Shown here piece after piece: positions 63,754-64,000 of a DNA stretch of 64,000 nt; position 1 is the stretch's first letter; each line of letters opens with the position of its first letter. The translations under genes and the position numbers were made by a program. Under the pieces are notes generated by a model that was given only the letters and a program-made list of their open reading frames with translations, was not told the origin of the DNA and did not search any database. The DNA is from Tubiluchus corallicola (Eukaryota > Priapulida > Priapulimorpha > Priapulimorphida > Tubiluchidae), in contig JAQGDQ010000239.1 in assembly GCA_030141605.1 (NCBI GenBank), positions 124,001 to 188,000 on the forward strand, written 5' to 3'.

Positions 63754-64000
63754 CTTGACAGTTTGGTAGCTGGGTACACATTTGGTAGGTGGCAAACTCA
63801 AAGCTACGGAGTTTCAGGTTAAAAAGTTTTCCAGGTAAAGAGAGGCCATTAACTGAAGGCCCAGTTACATTGATTTATCAGAATGGTAAAGGCTAAACAT
63901 AGTCTTCTATTATTCAGCCACTGCTAGATCAAATGTCTCTGTATTTAGTTCATGTATATTTTGTGATTACATTTCAGTGTAACAATTTATTTGTTGGCAA

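Larger units (their letters stand above)
58467..64000. other. No recognisable gene upstream of E75
   Basis: Short open frames only. It contains a purine-rich GA tract with a CACACC tract (61417-61590), a diverged pair of direct repeats (63018-63161 and 63607-63753) and a short AT run (63489-63505). It may include E75 regulatory sequence or untranslated exons, which cannot be recognised here. Confidence 0.5.

Overview
This is AT-rich animal genomic DNA with spliced genes, GT-AG introns of roughly 0.1-10 kb, many AT and ATT microsatellites, and decayed transposons. The nuclear receptor is of the E75 (NR1D3) type, which points to a protostome invertebrate. I cannot name the phylum from the sequence alone. 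All exon borders below were read by eye and checked by reading-phase continuity and homology, not by transcript evidence.

Four protein-coding genes are supported. (1) An MGAT5-type N-acetylglucosaminyltransferase V, + strand, 15 coding exons between 6376 and 17654, 712 aa. (2) A glycogen phosphorylase, + strand, whose 858-codon reading frame is uninterrupted at 22827-25403; every other gene here is split into many exons. It has a probable short 5' UTR intron and a 756-bp identical tandem duplication in its 3' region. (3) A mitochondrial EXOG-type DNA/RNA endonuclease, + strand, 6 coding exons between 27784 and 34752, 371 aa. (4) E75, - strand, 7 coding exons between 57596 and 37420, 818 aa, with a 9.7-kb first intron that appears to be of the GC-AG class. 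EXOG and E75 converge tail to tail.

Layout: 1-6351 holds no recognisable gene and is probably upstream or intronic sequence of MGAT5. 6352-17654 is MGAT5. 17655-22690 holds a mariner-like element and sequence blocks related to the phosphorylase 5' UTR. 22700-27175 is the phosphorylase unit, and 27784-34752 is EXOG. 34753-37419 holds the two convergent 3' regions. 37420-57596 is E75, whose introns carry a pogo/Tigger-like MITE and two opposed LINE tails. 57600-64000 is upstream of E75 and holds repeats but no recognisable gene.

The four genes do not form a pathway: they act in Golgi glycosylation, glycogen breakdown, mitochondrial DNA repair and heme/ecdysone-linked transcription. I found no gene cluster that looks like a new biological system. 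The most unusual points are the intronless phosphorylase with duplicated flanks, the GC-AG intron and SUMO/CtBP motif cluster of E75, the duplicated splice donor in MGAT5, and a long open frame antisense to the E75 DNA-binding exon.
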